This document shows, piece after piece, positions 36,188 to 44,979 of a DNA stretch of 64,000 nt. Below the pieces are notes generated by a model. That model was given only the letters and a program-made list of their open reading frames with translations, did not search any database and was not told the origin of the DNA. The stretch is from assembly GCF_902459735.1 (NCBI RefSeq), contig NZ_CABPRV010000008.1:1-64000 (forward strand), read 5' to 3'. Each line of letters opens with the position of its first letter. Position 1 is the first letter of the stretch. The position numbers were made by a program, and so were the translations under genes. Source of the stretch: Pandoraea capi (GTDB taxonomy: Bacteria > Pseudomonadota > Gammaproteobacteria > Burkholderiales > Burkholderiaceae).

Positions 36188-37315
36188 TCACGGCGCAGTC
36201 CATTGCTGCAACCCAGTGCCGAGGCACGTGAAAGCTCTCAGAGGCGCCTCAAGCGCGGCGTGTTCAAGCGGATCGAGACACTTAGCCGTACCCGCATTGA
36301 AATATGTGCTGGTTCGCGGCACCTTCAACCACTGTTGCCTAGCGCTGTCCGAACACGCCTGCGCGACGACACGATCGTTGCCATCCACCCCCAGGCACTG
36401 CGCTGGCTGACTCACGCGATGCAAACGATATTGCACATCATGACTGAAGATCTGATTCGCGTTGGGCGAGCAGTGATACAACCCGGCAGCCGCACCACCG
36501 CTCAACAAGTCCAGGCAATACCCCGAGAAGGTGTTTCTCAACTGCTTTTCCTGAAAAGGCGCCGACGGATTGGCACTCAGTGTACAAATTGCCTCTGTCG
36601 AACAGAACGATTTGGCAACCGACATGCAATTGCCGTAGGTATTGGTGCGGGTGCTGGAGGGTCTCACCGTGCCGCCATTTGCCGTGGGAACGCCGTAGAC
36701 CGCAATCGCCGTCGGAACAGCCGCGCAACTCGGCAGTTCGTTCTGCCCCTGCGAAAAATTCTCGACCCATTCAACCAGTTGCGATAGTCCGCCGTAAGAG
36801 GTCGGCACGACGATCGTGGCCACGGCGACTTGTGCATTGGTCTGAGTATCGATGATCGTCGCGCGCCATCCATCAGCCCCGTCCTTGGCGACCCTGACCT
36901 TATACGTCACGCCCTCCTTCCATGCGTAATTGATCCAGCACTGCACACCATTACCTTCGTGGGAGAAGTAGCCGCAATTCGCACCCGTCGAGTCTCTCCA
37001 TCCGGTCGCATTCCAGATCGAGAAATTCAATATCTTGTCGTAACCGGATACACTCTGGAGTCCGACATATCCGGAATCCTGTGTTCCCGTGAAACTCCAT
37101 TGATGCGCCCAATAGGTCCTTCCGTTGTATCCGGGCTCTTTCGTCACGGTGATGGTGAACTCCATATCGTGATACCCCCCGGAGACGACCGGAAACGTTC
37201 GATACACGATCGCCATGCCACCTGCAACGACCGCATGAGCCGGCCCGTGAAGCAATGCCAGGCATAGCGCCAGGCCTAATGCAGCCGCATGAAGCATTCT
37301 TCGAAGTGCGGTCAT
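36188..37315 (-). CDS. Secreted DUF3472-like protein with C-terminal ricin-type lectin domain
   Basis: The 375-residue product has a signal peptide (LGLALCLALLHGPAHA) followed by an aromatic-rich beta domain (about 30-170) resembling DUF3472: YWAHQWSF, GYVGLQS, LNFSIWNATG, CGYFSHEGNGVQC, YAWKEGVTYKV. A Ser/Thr/Cys segment leads to a beta-trefoil (about 240-375) with CLDLLSGG, CLGVDGNDR and CLDPLE starts and QQW motifs (RQQWLKV, LQQWTAP). It probably binds surface glycans. AAAGGAG sits five bases before ATG 37315. It looks foreign among hopanoid genes: composition and function both differ from its neighbours. Confidence 0.78.
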   Translation of the reverse strand: MTALRRMLHAAALGLALCLALLHGPAHAVVAGGMAIVYRTFPVVSGGYHDMEFTITVTKEPGYNGRTYWAHQWSFTGTQDSGYVGLQSVSGYDKILNFSIWNATGWRDSTGANCGYFSHEGNGVQCWINYAWKEGVTYKVRVAKDGADGWRATIIDTQTNAQVAVATIVVPTSYGGLSQLVEWVENFSQGQNELPSCAAVPTAIAVYGVPTANGGTVRPSSTRTNTYGNCMSVAKSFCSTEAICTLSANPSAPFQEKQLRNTFSGYCLDLLSGGAAAGLYHCSPNANQIFSHDVQYRLHRVSQPAQCLGVDGNDRVVAQACSDSARQQWLKVPRTSTYFNAGTAKCLDPLEHAALEAPLRAFTCLGTGLQQWTAP

Positions 37316-37467
37316 GACGTGCTCCTTTCGCCCAGGTTCGATGGGACATCAACGACGCGATGTGCCGCCTCGTTCACACGAGGTCGCACCGGTCACGCTG
37401 CTATACCGTAGGGCAAAAGTCGTTCGCTGCCACCTGTCAACGTTGTCAGGTCAAGCGCGTCAAAGGA

Positions 37468-38163
37468 TCAAATCCCGGCCATTGCCGCCCCAAACCCTTC
37501 GCCGAGGCGCAACGCGACGATCTGACGGCCATGTGTCATCGCCTTTTTGGCGCGTCCGGCGTCCTGCCCCACGCGTAGCAGCGCGGGCAGTTGGAGCGGA
37601 TTGCCCGCCAGCGAGCGCAGCACCCCAAGGATGTCGGTGGAGCCGTCGCTGCGCATCCCGGCGAGCGCCGCCGGGGGCAGCGACCGCTCGGCAGGATCGA
37701 TCACCACGCGCGCCACGACGAATGGCAATCCATGCGCCTGCGCCACACGCGCCACGATATGCGACTCCATGTCGGCCGCCGCAGCACCGCTCTCGCGGAA
37801 CAACGCGGCCTTGTCGGCGGCACTCACCACCGGGGCCGTCACGCCGGCCATATCGGCGCGCAGGGCTCGCGGGATGGCACGATGCAATGCGTCGGCCCAC
37901 GCAATGGACGTCACGTACTCGCGTGCCTGCTGCGGCATGTCGAGCACCTTTTGCGCAATGACCCACTGCCCCGCCGTCACACCGGGAATCAACCCACCGG
38001 CCGTACCGAAGCTCACAAGCCCCCGGGCGCCCTCACGCGCAATCGTCGCTTCGAGTTCGCCTGCCAGCGTGCTGTTCTGCGCACAGACGACACGCACCCC
38101 GTCGCCCCGGGCGATACGGGCTTCGAACGGCATACCGGTCACGACGACGATGGGCTGGCTCAT
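37468..38163 (-). CDS. hpnG: Adenosylhopane nucleosidase/phosphorylase
   Basis: The 231-residue PNP/UDP-family enzyme removes adenine from adenosylhopane to give ribosylhopane after HpnH. The N-terminus VVVTGMPFEARIA, LVSFGTAGGL and the AAADMESHIVARVAQ segment (base-binding Glu) match the family. It follows shc on the - strand after 131 bases and is the last recognised hopanoid gene of that unit. Confidence 0.9.
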   Translation of the reverse strand: MSQPIVVVTGMPFEARIARGDGVRVVCAQNSTLAGELEATIAREGARGLVSFGTAGGLIPGVTAGQWVIAQKVLDMPQQAREYVTSIAWADALHRAIPRALRADMAGVTAPVVSAADKAALFRESGAAAADMESHIVARVAQAHGLPFVVARVVIDPAERSLPPAALAGMRSDGSTDILGVLRSLAGNPLQLPALLRVGQDAGRAKKAMTHGRQIVALRLGEGFGAAMAGI

Positions 38164-38294
38164 ACGCTTCCTTCAGCGATTACGACGAAAGTGGCAATAA
38201 CGACGACAAACGACTCGCCCCGGCCATCGACGCGAAACCCAAAGCGCGCGATGCCGGGGCGACGAATTCCCGATTCAGGCGACGTGCGTCGATC

Positions 38295-40367
38295 TTACAT
38301 GCCGCACGGCACCGGGCAATCGTTGCGCACCGTGAGGTTACGGTAGCGTGCGAGCGCCCACAGCGGGAAGAACTTTCGATAGCCGTGATAACGCAGATAG
38401 AACACGCGCGGAAAACCCGTCGCCGTGTACAGCTCCTCGTCCCACAGGCCTTCCTCGTTCTGCGTATTGAGCAGATAGTCGATGCCGCGCTTGACCGCCG
38501 GATGCTCGGCCTTGCCCGCCGCCATCAGACCGAGCAATGCCCAGGCCGTCTGCGACGACGTGCTCGCCGCCGCTTCGTAGCCCTTGTATTCGAGCTTGTA
38601 GCTGTCGCCGTCTTCGCCCCAGCCGCCGTCGGCGTTCTGGATCGAGAGGAGCCACTGGGCGGCCTTCACCATCGCCGGATGCTCCGGCGCAATGCCCGCG
38701 CCCGCCAGACCGCACATGGCCGACCACGTGCCGTACACGAAATTCATGCCCCAGCGGCCGTACCAGCTACCGTCGGCTTCCTGATCGTCGAGGATGTACT
38801 TCAGCGCCAGCGCCGCCGAGGCACGGCGCTCCGGCGACTGCGGCAGTTGCGCGAGCATCGACAGGCAGCGTGCAGAGACGTCGACCGTTGGCGGATCGAG
38901 CAACGCGCCGTGATCCGAGAACGGAATATTGTTCAGGTACAGATGCGTGTTTTCGGGTTCGAACGCGCCCCAGCCGCCATTGCTGCTCTGCATGCCGATG
39001 ACCCATTCGGTGCCGCGATCGATGGCGTATCGCATCGGGCGCGTGCTCGCATCGATCTTGTCGTTCTCGAACTTTCCGGCGAGCTTCTCATAGCGGTCCA
39101 TGGCCATCGCCACGACGGCAGTGTCATCCACGTCCGGATAGTGCGGATTGGCGAACTGGAAGGCCCAGCCCCCCGGACGCACATTCGGACGACGCGAAAT
39201 CCAGTCGCCGCGCACATCGAGAATCTGCAACGGGACGAGCCAGTCCAACCCCTTGCCCGCCAGTTCAATGGCGCGCTTGTCCCCGGTTTCGAGCAGCGCG
39301 TGCGCGGACAGCGCGGTGTCCCACACCGGTGACAGGCACGGCTGCACGTACGTCTCATGATCGGCCGGCGTCACCAGCTTCTCGACCGATTTGCGTGCAA
39401 TCGCACGACTCGGATGATCTTCCGGATAGCCGAGCACGTCGAACATCATGACCGCGTTGGCCATTGCCGGATAAATGGCGCCGAGACCGTCCTCCCCGTT
39501 CAGACGCTCTTCCACGAACGCCACTGCACGCTTGACCGACTTCTCACGCAGCTTCTTCGGGAAGAACGGATCGAGCGCACGCAGCACGTGATCGACGCCG
39601 GAGAAGAACGTGAACCAGAAACGGCTCTGATGCGGCGCGCGCTTCGGGGGACCGACATCCTTCGGGCTGCCGATGAACAGCTCATCGATCTGCACGCCCT
39701 TCGGATTGCGCGCGAGCGGGCGCTTGGCCTGCAACACGAGCAACGGCACGATCACCGTGCGCGCCCAGTACGACACCTTCGAGAGATGGAACGGGAACCA
39801 CTGCGGCAGCAGCATGATCTCGACAGGCATCATCGGCACCGCCTTCCACTCCAGCACGCCGTACAACGCCAGCAGAATGCGCGTGAAGACGTTCGAATTC
39901 TGCGCACCGCCGCGCGAGATGATGGCCTCGCGGGCGCGCACCATGTGCGGTGCGTCGACGGCATCGCCGATCATCTTGAGCGCGAAGTACGCCTTCACGC
40001 TCGCGCTCATGTCGAACTTGCCGTTGTAGAACAGCGGCCAGCCGCCGTGCTCGCCCTGAATGCGACGCAGATACGCGGCAATCTTCGCCTCAAGTTCGGC
40101 GTCGACCTTCTCACCCAGATGATGACGAAGCAGCACGTACTCGGCCGGAATCGTCGCGTCGGCTTCCAGCTCAAAGAGCCAGTGACCGTCGTCCTGTTGC
40201 AGGTCGAGCAGCGCGGTAATCGAACGGTCGATACCCGTTTCCAGCGTCTGCGTCGCCATCGCCGTGCTCACCTTCTGGGCGAGTTCGGTATGCAGTTTGA
40301 GGTCCACGGCCGTGGCAGTGGCCGTGCGTCGCGCTTCCTTGTCGGAAGCATCGCGTATCGTATCCAT
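38295..40367 (-). CDS. shc: Squalene-hopene cyclase
   Basis: The 690-residue membrane-associated cyclase makes hopene or diplopterol from squalene. The catalytic acid motif DVDDTA is at 412-417, and repeated QW motifs are visible (for example QNADGGWGE, QEADGSWYG, QNEEGLWDE). The C-terminal YHGYRKFFPLWALARY is conserved. Length is normal plus a ~40-residue N-terminal extension. It lies in the - strand run hpnD-hpnE-shc-hpnG. Confidence 0.97.
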   Translation of the reverse strand: MDTIRDASDKEARRTATATAVDLKLHTELAQKVSTAMATQTLETGIDRSITALLDLQQDDGHWLFELEADATIPAEYVLLRHHLGEKVDAELEAKIAAYLRRIQGEHGGWPLFYNGKFDMSASVKAYFALKMIGDAVDAPHMVRAREAIISRGGAQNSNVFTRILLALYGVLEWKAVPMMPVEIMLLPQWFPFHLSKVSYWARTVIVPLLVLQAKRPLARNPKGVQIDELFIGSPKDVGPPKRAPHQSRFWFTFFSGVDHVLRALDPFFPKKLREKSVKRAVAFVEERLNGEDGLGAIYPAMANAVMMFDVLGYPEDHPSRAIARKSVEKLVTPADHETYVQPCLSPVWDTALSAHALLETGDKRAIELAGKGLDWLVPLQILDVRGDWISRRPNVRPGGWAFQFANPHYPDVDDTAVVAMAMDRYEKLAGKFENDKIDASTRPMRYAIDRGTEWVIGMQSSNGGWGAFEPENTHLYLNNIPFSDHGALLDPPTVDVSARCLSMLAQLPQSPERRASAALALKYILDDQEADGSWYGRWGMNFVYGTWSAMCGLAGAGIAPEHPAMVKAAQWLLSIQNADGGWGEDGDSYKLEYKGYEAAASTSSQTAWALLGLMAAGKAEHPAVKRGIDYLLNTQNEEGLWDEELYTATGFPRVFYLRYHGYRKFFPLWALARYRNLTVRNDCPVPCGM

Positions 40368-40506
40368 GGCGTTCTTGCCTGTTCAAGGCGTAAAGACGAT
40401 AAAGTGGCGCGCTTTACACATCGGTAAAGACGATGCGCCGATGAAACGTTCCTGCTGTGGGCGGCGCCGGCACGATGGCCGGCGAGCGCGGCGACAGTCG
40501 CCCGGG

Positions 40507-41760
40507 TCAGGTCCGGTGCAACATGTCGGCGGCACGATTGCCGCTGCGCAACGCGCCTTCGATCGTGGCGGGCAGCCCGGTGGCCGTCCAGTCGCCGGCG
40601 AGCACGAGGTTGCGCCAGCGAGTCTTCGCACCGGGCCGACGCTTGTCTTGAGCCGGCGTCGCCGCGAACGTGGCGCGCTTCTCACGCACCAGTTGCCACA
40701 CCGGCATCGGTGTGGACGGAATCTTGCAGGCCTTGGCGACCTCTTCCCAGATGCGCAACGCGAGCGATTCCCGCGACTCGTCGAGCAGATGATCCGCGCC
40801 GCTGATGGTCACCGACAACCGCCCGTCGAACGAGAAGATCCAGTCGCTCACACCGTTCACCACGCCGATCATCGGCGGGCAGCCCGGCGGCGGCGGCACC
40901 TGGTAATGCGCATTGACGATGGCACGGTATTCGTCCGGCGTCGTCAGATCGGGCACCAGCGACGCGGCCACGTTCGGCGGCACCGCGAGCACGACCGTAT
41001 CGTCGGCGGCCAATGCTTCCGGGCCATCGCCGAAATCGATCGATTCGACACGGCTGCCATCGGCGGCGTAGTGCAGCGCCCGCACGCGGTGTTGCATCAT
41101 GACGCGCGCCCCCTTGGCTTCCAGATAGGCCAGCGCGGGCGTCACGAATGTGACATCCAGTCCTTCGCTCGCGATCAACGGATGACAAGCCTTGCCGCCA
41201 GGCACCAGCGTCTCGCGAATCACGGCGCCGGCCATCTGCGCCGAACCCTCCGCCGGGTCGGCGTTGAGCACGGCGAGGAATAGCGGATGAATCAGCCGCT
41301 TGTACAGCACGGGCGGGCAATTCATGGCGTCGGTCATCGTGGCGTCCGGCCCGGCGCGCAACAGCGGCGCCAGCGACAGATAGTCCGACCACTTCGTGCC
41401 GGGCACGCGAGCGCCCTTATCGAAAATCCACCACGGCACACGGCCTTCCGACAAACGCACCGTCCAGCGCTCGTCGCTATCGAGGTCGACGAAGGCGAAC
41501 TCGGCACGACCGGGACCGGTGAGCGTATGTTCGGACCCGATGGTGCGCGTGAACTCACGCATCGTCGAGTTGCCCGAGAGCACCAGATGGTTGCCGTTAT
41601 CGATCACGGCATTCAACTGACGGTCGAAATACGAGCGGCAGCGGCCACCGGCCTGCGGCGCCGCTTCGTGCAGCACCACGGGCACACCACGCGTGGCGAG
41701 CCTGACCGCGGCGGCCAGCCCTGCGAGACCGGCGCCGATGACGTGAACCGTGCCCGCCAT
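40507..41760 (-). CDS. hpnE: Squalene-forming FAD amine oxidase-like enzyme (hydroxysqualene dehydroxylase)
   Basis: The 417-residue flavoprotein has a dinucleotide motif VIGAGLAGLAAAVRLA at the N-terminus, GGRCRS, and a C-terminal FAD segment NLVLAGDWTATGLPATIEGA. HpnE reduces hydroxysqualene, made by HpnC, to squalene. ATG 41760 overlaps the hpnD stop by one base (TGATG), so translation is coupled. Confidence 0.93.
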   Translation of the reverse strand: MAGTVHVIGAGLAGLAAAVRLATRGVPVVLHEAAPQAGGRCRSYFDRQLNAVIDNGNHLVLSGNSTMREFTRTIGSEHTLTGPGRAEFAFVDLDSDERWTVRLSEGRVPWWIFDKGARVPGTKWSDYLSLAPLLRAGPDATMTDAMNCPPVLYKRLIHPLFLAVLNADPAEGSAQMAGAVIRETLVPGGKACHPLIASEGLDVTFVTPALAYLEAKGARVMMQHRVRALHYAADGSRVESIDFGDGPEALAADDTVVLAVPPNVAASLVPDLTTPDEYRAIVNAHYQVPPPPGCPPMIGVVNGVSDWIFSFDGRLSVTISGADHLLDESRESLALRIWEEVAKACKIPSTPMPVWQLVREKRATFAATPAQDKRRPGAKTRWRNLVLAGDWTATGLPATIEGALRSGNRAADMLHRT

Positions 41761-42608
41761 CAGAAAGCCATCTGCCGCAGCAGCATCAGAATCAGACGCC
41801 AGCGCGGAACACGCACGCGCTCGCGGGGCACGGCAAAGCCGCGCGCAATGAGTTTGTCGAGAATCGCACCATAGGCGCGCGCCATCACCGCCGGGGCGAT
41901 CACCACGCGACGCGGATGCCGCGCCATGATCGCGCGCGCCCGGGCGTAGTGTTCACGCGCCTGCGCGACGAGCGGCGCACAGGCACGGTCGAGTTTCGCG
42001 GCGACGACCGTCTCCGGCGTCGCACCCACGATACCGGCGTCCGCCAGCGTCTCGCGCGGCAGGTACACGCGTCCGATGCCGGCATCCTCGTCGATATCGC
42101 GCAGAATGTTCGTCAACTGGAGCGCCCGGCCGAGGTGATACGACAGATCGATGCCGTCCTGCTCAGGCATGCCGAACACCTTGACCGACAGACGGCCGAC
42201 GGCACTCGCGACACGGTCGCAGTAAAGATCGAGCGTCGGGAGATCGGGGGCGACGATGGGGCCGCAGGCGTCCATTTCCATGCCGTCGATGACCGCCAGA
42301 AAGTCTTCGTGCTTCAGGCCGAATTGCTTGACGGCACGCGCCAGATTCGCGAGCGACGGCGTCGGGCGGCCTTCGTACAGATCGGCCAGATCACGTCGCC
42401 ACACGGCCAGACGCGCCATGCGGTTCGCCGACGTGTCGTCGCCGTCGTCGGCGATATCGTCCACGGCGCGGCAAAAGGCATAAATCTCGAACATGCCTTC
42501 GCGTTGCGCGGGCGGCAGAATGCGCATGGCAGCATAGAAACTGCTGCCCGACGCCACGCGTGCACTGCTTTGCTCAGGCGAAATTTCGATCGGTTCGGCG
42601 ACGCTCAC
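41760..42608 (-). CDS. hpnD: Presqualene diphosphate synthase
   Basis: The 282-residue squalene/phytoene-synthase-family enzyme joins two farnesyl diphosphates. The first Asp-rich motif is DDIADDGDD, the second is RDIDEDAGIGR; both bind Mg-diphosphate. GTG 42608 is chosen because AGGAG lies five bases upstream and MEP-type N-terminal extension to 42743 has no family similarity. First gene of hpnD-hpnE-shc-hpnG, divergent from hpnC. Confidence 0.92.
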   Translation of the reverse strand: MSVAEPIEISPEQSSARVASGSSFYAAMRILPPAQREGMFEIYAFCRAVDDIADDGDDTSANRMARLAVWRRDLADLYEGRPTPSLANLARAVKQFGLKHEDFLAVIDGMEMDACGPIVAPDLPTLDLYCDRVASAVGRLSVKVFGMPEQDGIDLSYHLGRALQLTNILRDIDEDAGIGRVYLPRETLADAGIVGATPETVVAAKLDRACAPLVAQAREHYARARAIMARHPRRVVIAPAVMARAYGAILDKLIARGFAVPRERVRVPRWRLILMLLRQMAF

Positions 42609-42867
42609 GAGGCTCCTCGTCCTACAGGGGAACAGGGTGACACTGCAAAACGCCGGAAAAATCCGGCAAAGGGTGAAGTATACCGGGGATTGGCACGACT
42701 TTCCCGACAGGATGAGGGGCGATGACATAGAATCTCGGGGCATTGCGCGCCGCCCTCCGACCTCGGCCGGCCGGCCGATGCCGACCCGCGACGGTCGGTT
42801 TCAGGCCGGACGCGTTTCCGACACCCCGAATCCGGGCGGCATTGCCCTAATTTGCCTCACCAGCCTG

Positions 42868-43722
42868 ATGACTTCCGAAGCCAAGATCGAGCACTACGAG
42901 AACTTTCCGGTCGCCAGCGTCCTGCTGCCGCGCGAGATGCGCGCGCCGGTCGGCGTGATCTACAACTTCGCCCGCACCGCCGACGACATCGCCGACGAGG
43001 GCGACGCCACCAACGCCGAGCGCCACGCCGGACTGGCCGCCTATCAGGCCGAACTCGACAAGATCGCCGCCGGCACGCCGACCTCGCCCGACAAGCCCCT
43101 GTTCGCCGCGCTCGCCCGCGTGATCGCCGAGCACCAACTGTCGGTGCAGCCGTTCTCGGACCTGCTCTCGGCCTTCGATCAGGACATCGAGACCAAGCGC
43201 TACGGCACCTTCGCCGAGTTACGCGACTACACCCGCCGCTCCGCCGATCCGGTCGGTCGCATCATGCTCAGGCTGTTCAAGCTCGACACGCCCGAGAACA
43301 TCGCCTGCTCGGACGATATCTGCTCGGCCCTGCAACTGATCAATTTCTGGCAGGACGTCGAAGTCGACTGGCGCAAGGCACGGGTGTATCTGCCGCAGGA
43401 CGACATGGCGCGCTTCGGCGTGACCGACGCCGACATCGGCGCCCAGAAGTACGACGACAACTGGCGCGCCCTGATGCGCTACGAGGTCGATTCCGCCCGC
43501 AAGATGATGCTGCGCGGCGCCCCGCTCGCCAACCGCGTGCCGGGCCGCTTCGGGCTGGAGCTGTGCTGTGTGGTACACGGCGGGCTGCGCATTCTCGACA
43601 TGATCGAAGCCGCCGATTACGACGTCTTCCGTCACCGTCCGCAACTCGGCAAGTCCGACGGCATTCGCGTGTTCCTGCGTGGCCTGTGCATGAAACTCAG
43701 CGGCACGCCGCCGAAGGCCTGA
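42868..43722 (+). CDS. hpnC: Hydroxysqualene synthase
   Basis: The 284-residue relative of HpnD converts presqualene diphosphate to hydroxysqualene. HYENFPVASVLLP is the family N-terminus, with TADDIADEGD and QDVEVDWRKARVYLP as the two metal motifs. ATG 42868 starts the family-like sequence; the upstream open frame is not conserved-looking. HpnC is divergent from hpnD-hpnE across a 259-base region, whereas hpnC-D-E are usually one operon. Confidence 0.93.
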   Translation: MTSEAKIEHYENFPVASVLLPREMRAPVGVIYNFARTADDIADEGDATNAERHAGLAAYQAELDKIAAGTPTSPDKPLFAALARVIAEHQLSVQPFSDLLSAFDQDIETKRYGTFAELRDYTRRSADPVGRIMLRLFKLDTPENIACSDDICSALQLINFWQDVEVDWRKARVYLPQDDMARFGVTDADIGAQKYDDNWRALMRYEVDSARKMMLRGAPLANRVPGRFGLELCCVVHGGLRILDMIEAADYDVFRHRPQLGKSDGIRVFLRGLCMKLSGTPPKA

Positions 43723-43730
43723 CGCCCCCC

Positions 43731-43760
43731 CTGAGTCGTGCGCCGCCCCGCACGACTCAG
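43731..43760 (+). terminator. Hairpin after hpnC, possible terminator
   Basis: A perfect 11-bp inverted repeat (CTGAGTCGTGC / GCACGACTCAG) starts eight bases after the hpnC stop. There is no T run after it, so it may be a weak or factor-dependent terminator. Confidence 0.5.
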
Positions 43761-43908
43761 CGCCCCGCGTGCCGCGCCACCGTGGCACCACCGTTTACCT
43801 CACTTCTGGCGCTTCTCCACCGTCCACGCCTGCCTTACCGTGATGGGACAGTGCGCACCGCCTCATCTGCGCGGCGCTTTCCTCCATCCCCTCGCGGAGT
43901 CCGGGCAC

Positions 43909-44859
43909 GTGAATCTGCCTGCCAGCCTGCAACGTCTCGCTCCGAACCGTTCGTCCGTGCGCTCGCATGCGGGCGTGCTGTTCGCCATCGTCGTCGTGAC
44001 CTGGGGCGTGAACTGGCCGGTCAGCAAGGCCTTGCTCGCGCATGTGTCACCGTGGTGGAGTGCAGCGCTTCGCTCGGTCGTCGGCATGGCCACGCTGTTC
44101 GTCATCGGCGCCATGACTCGGCGCCTGGTGTGGCCCAGACGTGGCGACCTTCCGGTCATCCTGAGCGTCGGCGTGCTGCATATGACGGTGTTCTCGCTGC
44201 TCGTCGCGCTCAGCCTGCAATACGTCAGTGCCGGGCGTTCCGCCGTTCTCGCCTACACCACGCCGCTCTGGGTGATGCCTGCCGCGCGTCTGTGGCTGGG
44301 TGAAGCGCTCACGGCGAGGCGGCTGATCGGTCTGGGCTGCGGGCTGCTCGGGCTTGCCGTGATGTTCAACCCACTGGCCTTCGACTGGCACGACCGCCAC
44401 GCCGTCTTCGGCAATGCGCTCGTGTTGCTGTCGGCCTTCGTCTGGGCCATCGCCATCGTCCACATGCGGGCGCATCGCTGGGTCAACGGCCCGTTCGAAC
44501 TCAGTCCGTGGCAACTGTTGCTCGCGAGTGTGAGCCTGTGCTCCATGGCGTTCATCGTCGATGGTGCGCCGCGCGTCACCGGCTGGGCAGTCTTCTCGGG
44601 CCTGCTGACGTATGGCGGCGTGGTCGGTGGCGGCATCGCTTACTGGCTCGCGGGCGTCGTCACGCGTCGACTACCGGCCGGGGTGACGTCGCTCGGCCTG
44701 CTCGGCGTGCCGGTGATCGGCACGCTGGCGTCGGCGCTGATCCTGCGCGAGTCGCTCGGGCTCGACGTCTGGCTTGCGCTGGCGCTGATCGTCGGCGGCA
44801 TCGCGCTCGGCACAGTGCCCCGCCCTGCGACACCATGCCGCACCGACACATCGCCCTGA
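43909..44859 (+). CDS. EamA/DMT-family transporter
   Basis: The 316-residue protein has ten predicted membrane helices in two EamA repeats (first with VVTWGVNWPVSKALL, second beginning NALVLLSAFVWAIAIV), typical of drug/metabolite exporters. GTG 43909 with GGAG upstream is chosen; earlier starts would add an Arg/Pro-rich, non-hydrophobic leader. The substrate is unknown. It lies 186 bases after hpnC and 120 before the nitronate monooxygenase gene. Confidence 0.8.
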   Translation: MNLPASLQRLAPNRSSVRSHAGVLFAIVVVTWGVNWPVSKALLAHVSPWWSAALRSVVGMATLFVIGAMTRRLVWPRRGDLPVILSVGVLHMTVFSLLVALSLQYVSAGRSAVLAYTTPLWVMPAARLWLGEALTARRLIGLGCGLLGLAVMFNPLAFDWHDRHAVFGNALVLLSAFVWAIAIVHMRAHRWVNGPFELSPWQLLLASVSLCSMAFIVDGAPRVTGWAVFSGLLTYGGVVGGGIAYWLAGVVTRRLPAGVTSLGLLGVPVIGTLASALILRESLGLDVWLALALIVGGIALGTVPRPATPCRTDTSP

Positions 44860-44979
44860 GCGCCCCTGCGCTTGACCCATCGCAAGAACCGTTCGTCACG
44901 CGAATGTCAGACTGCCGGAACTGCCCTGCCCACATGCCGCAGGCATGCCCGCGGGCAACTCTCGACGAACGGAACTGAC

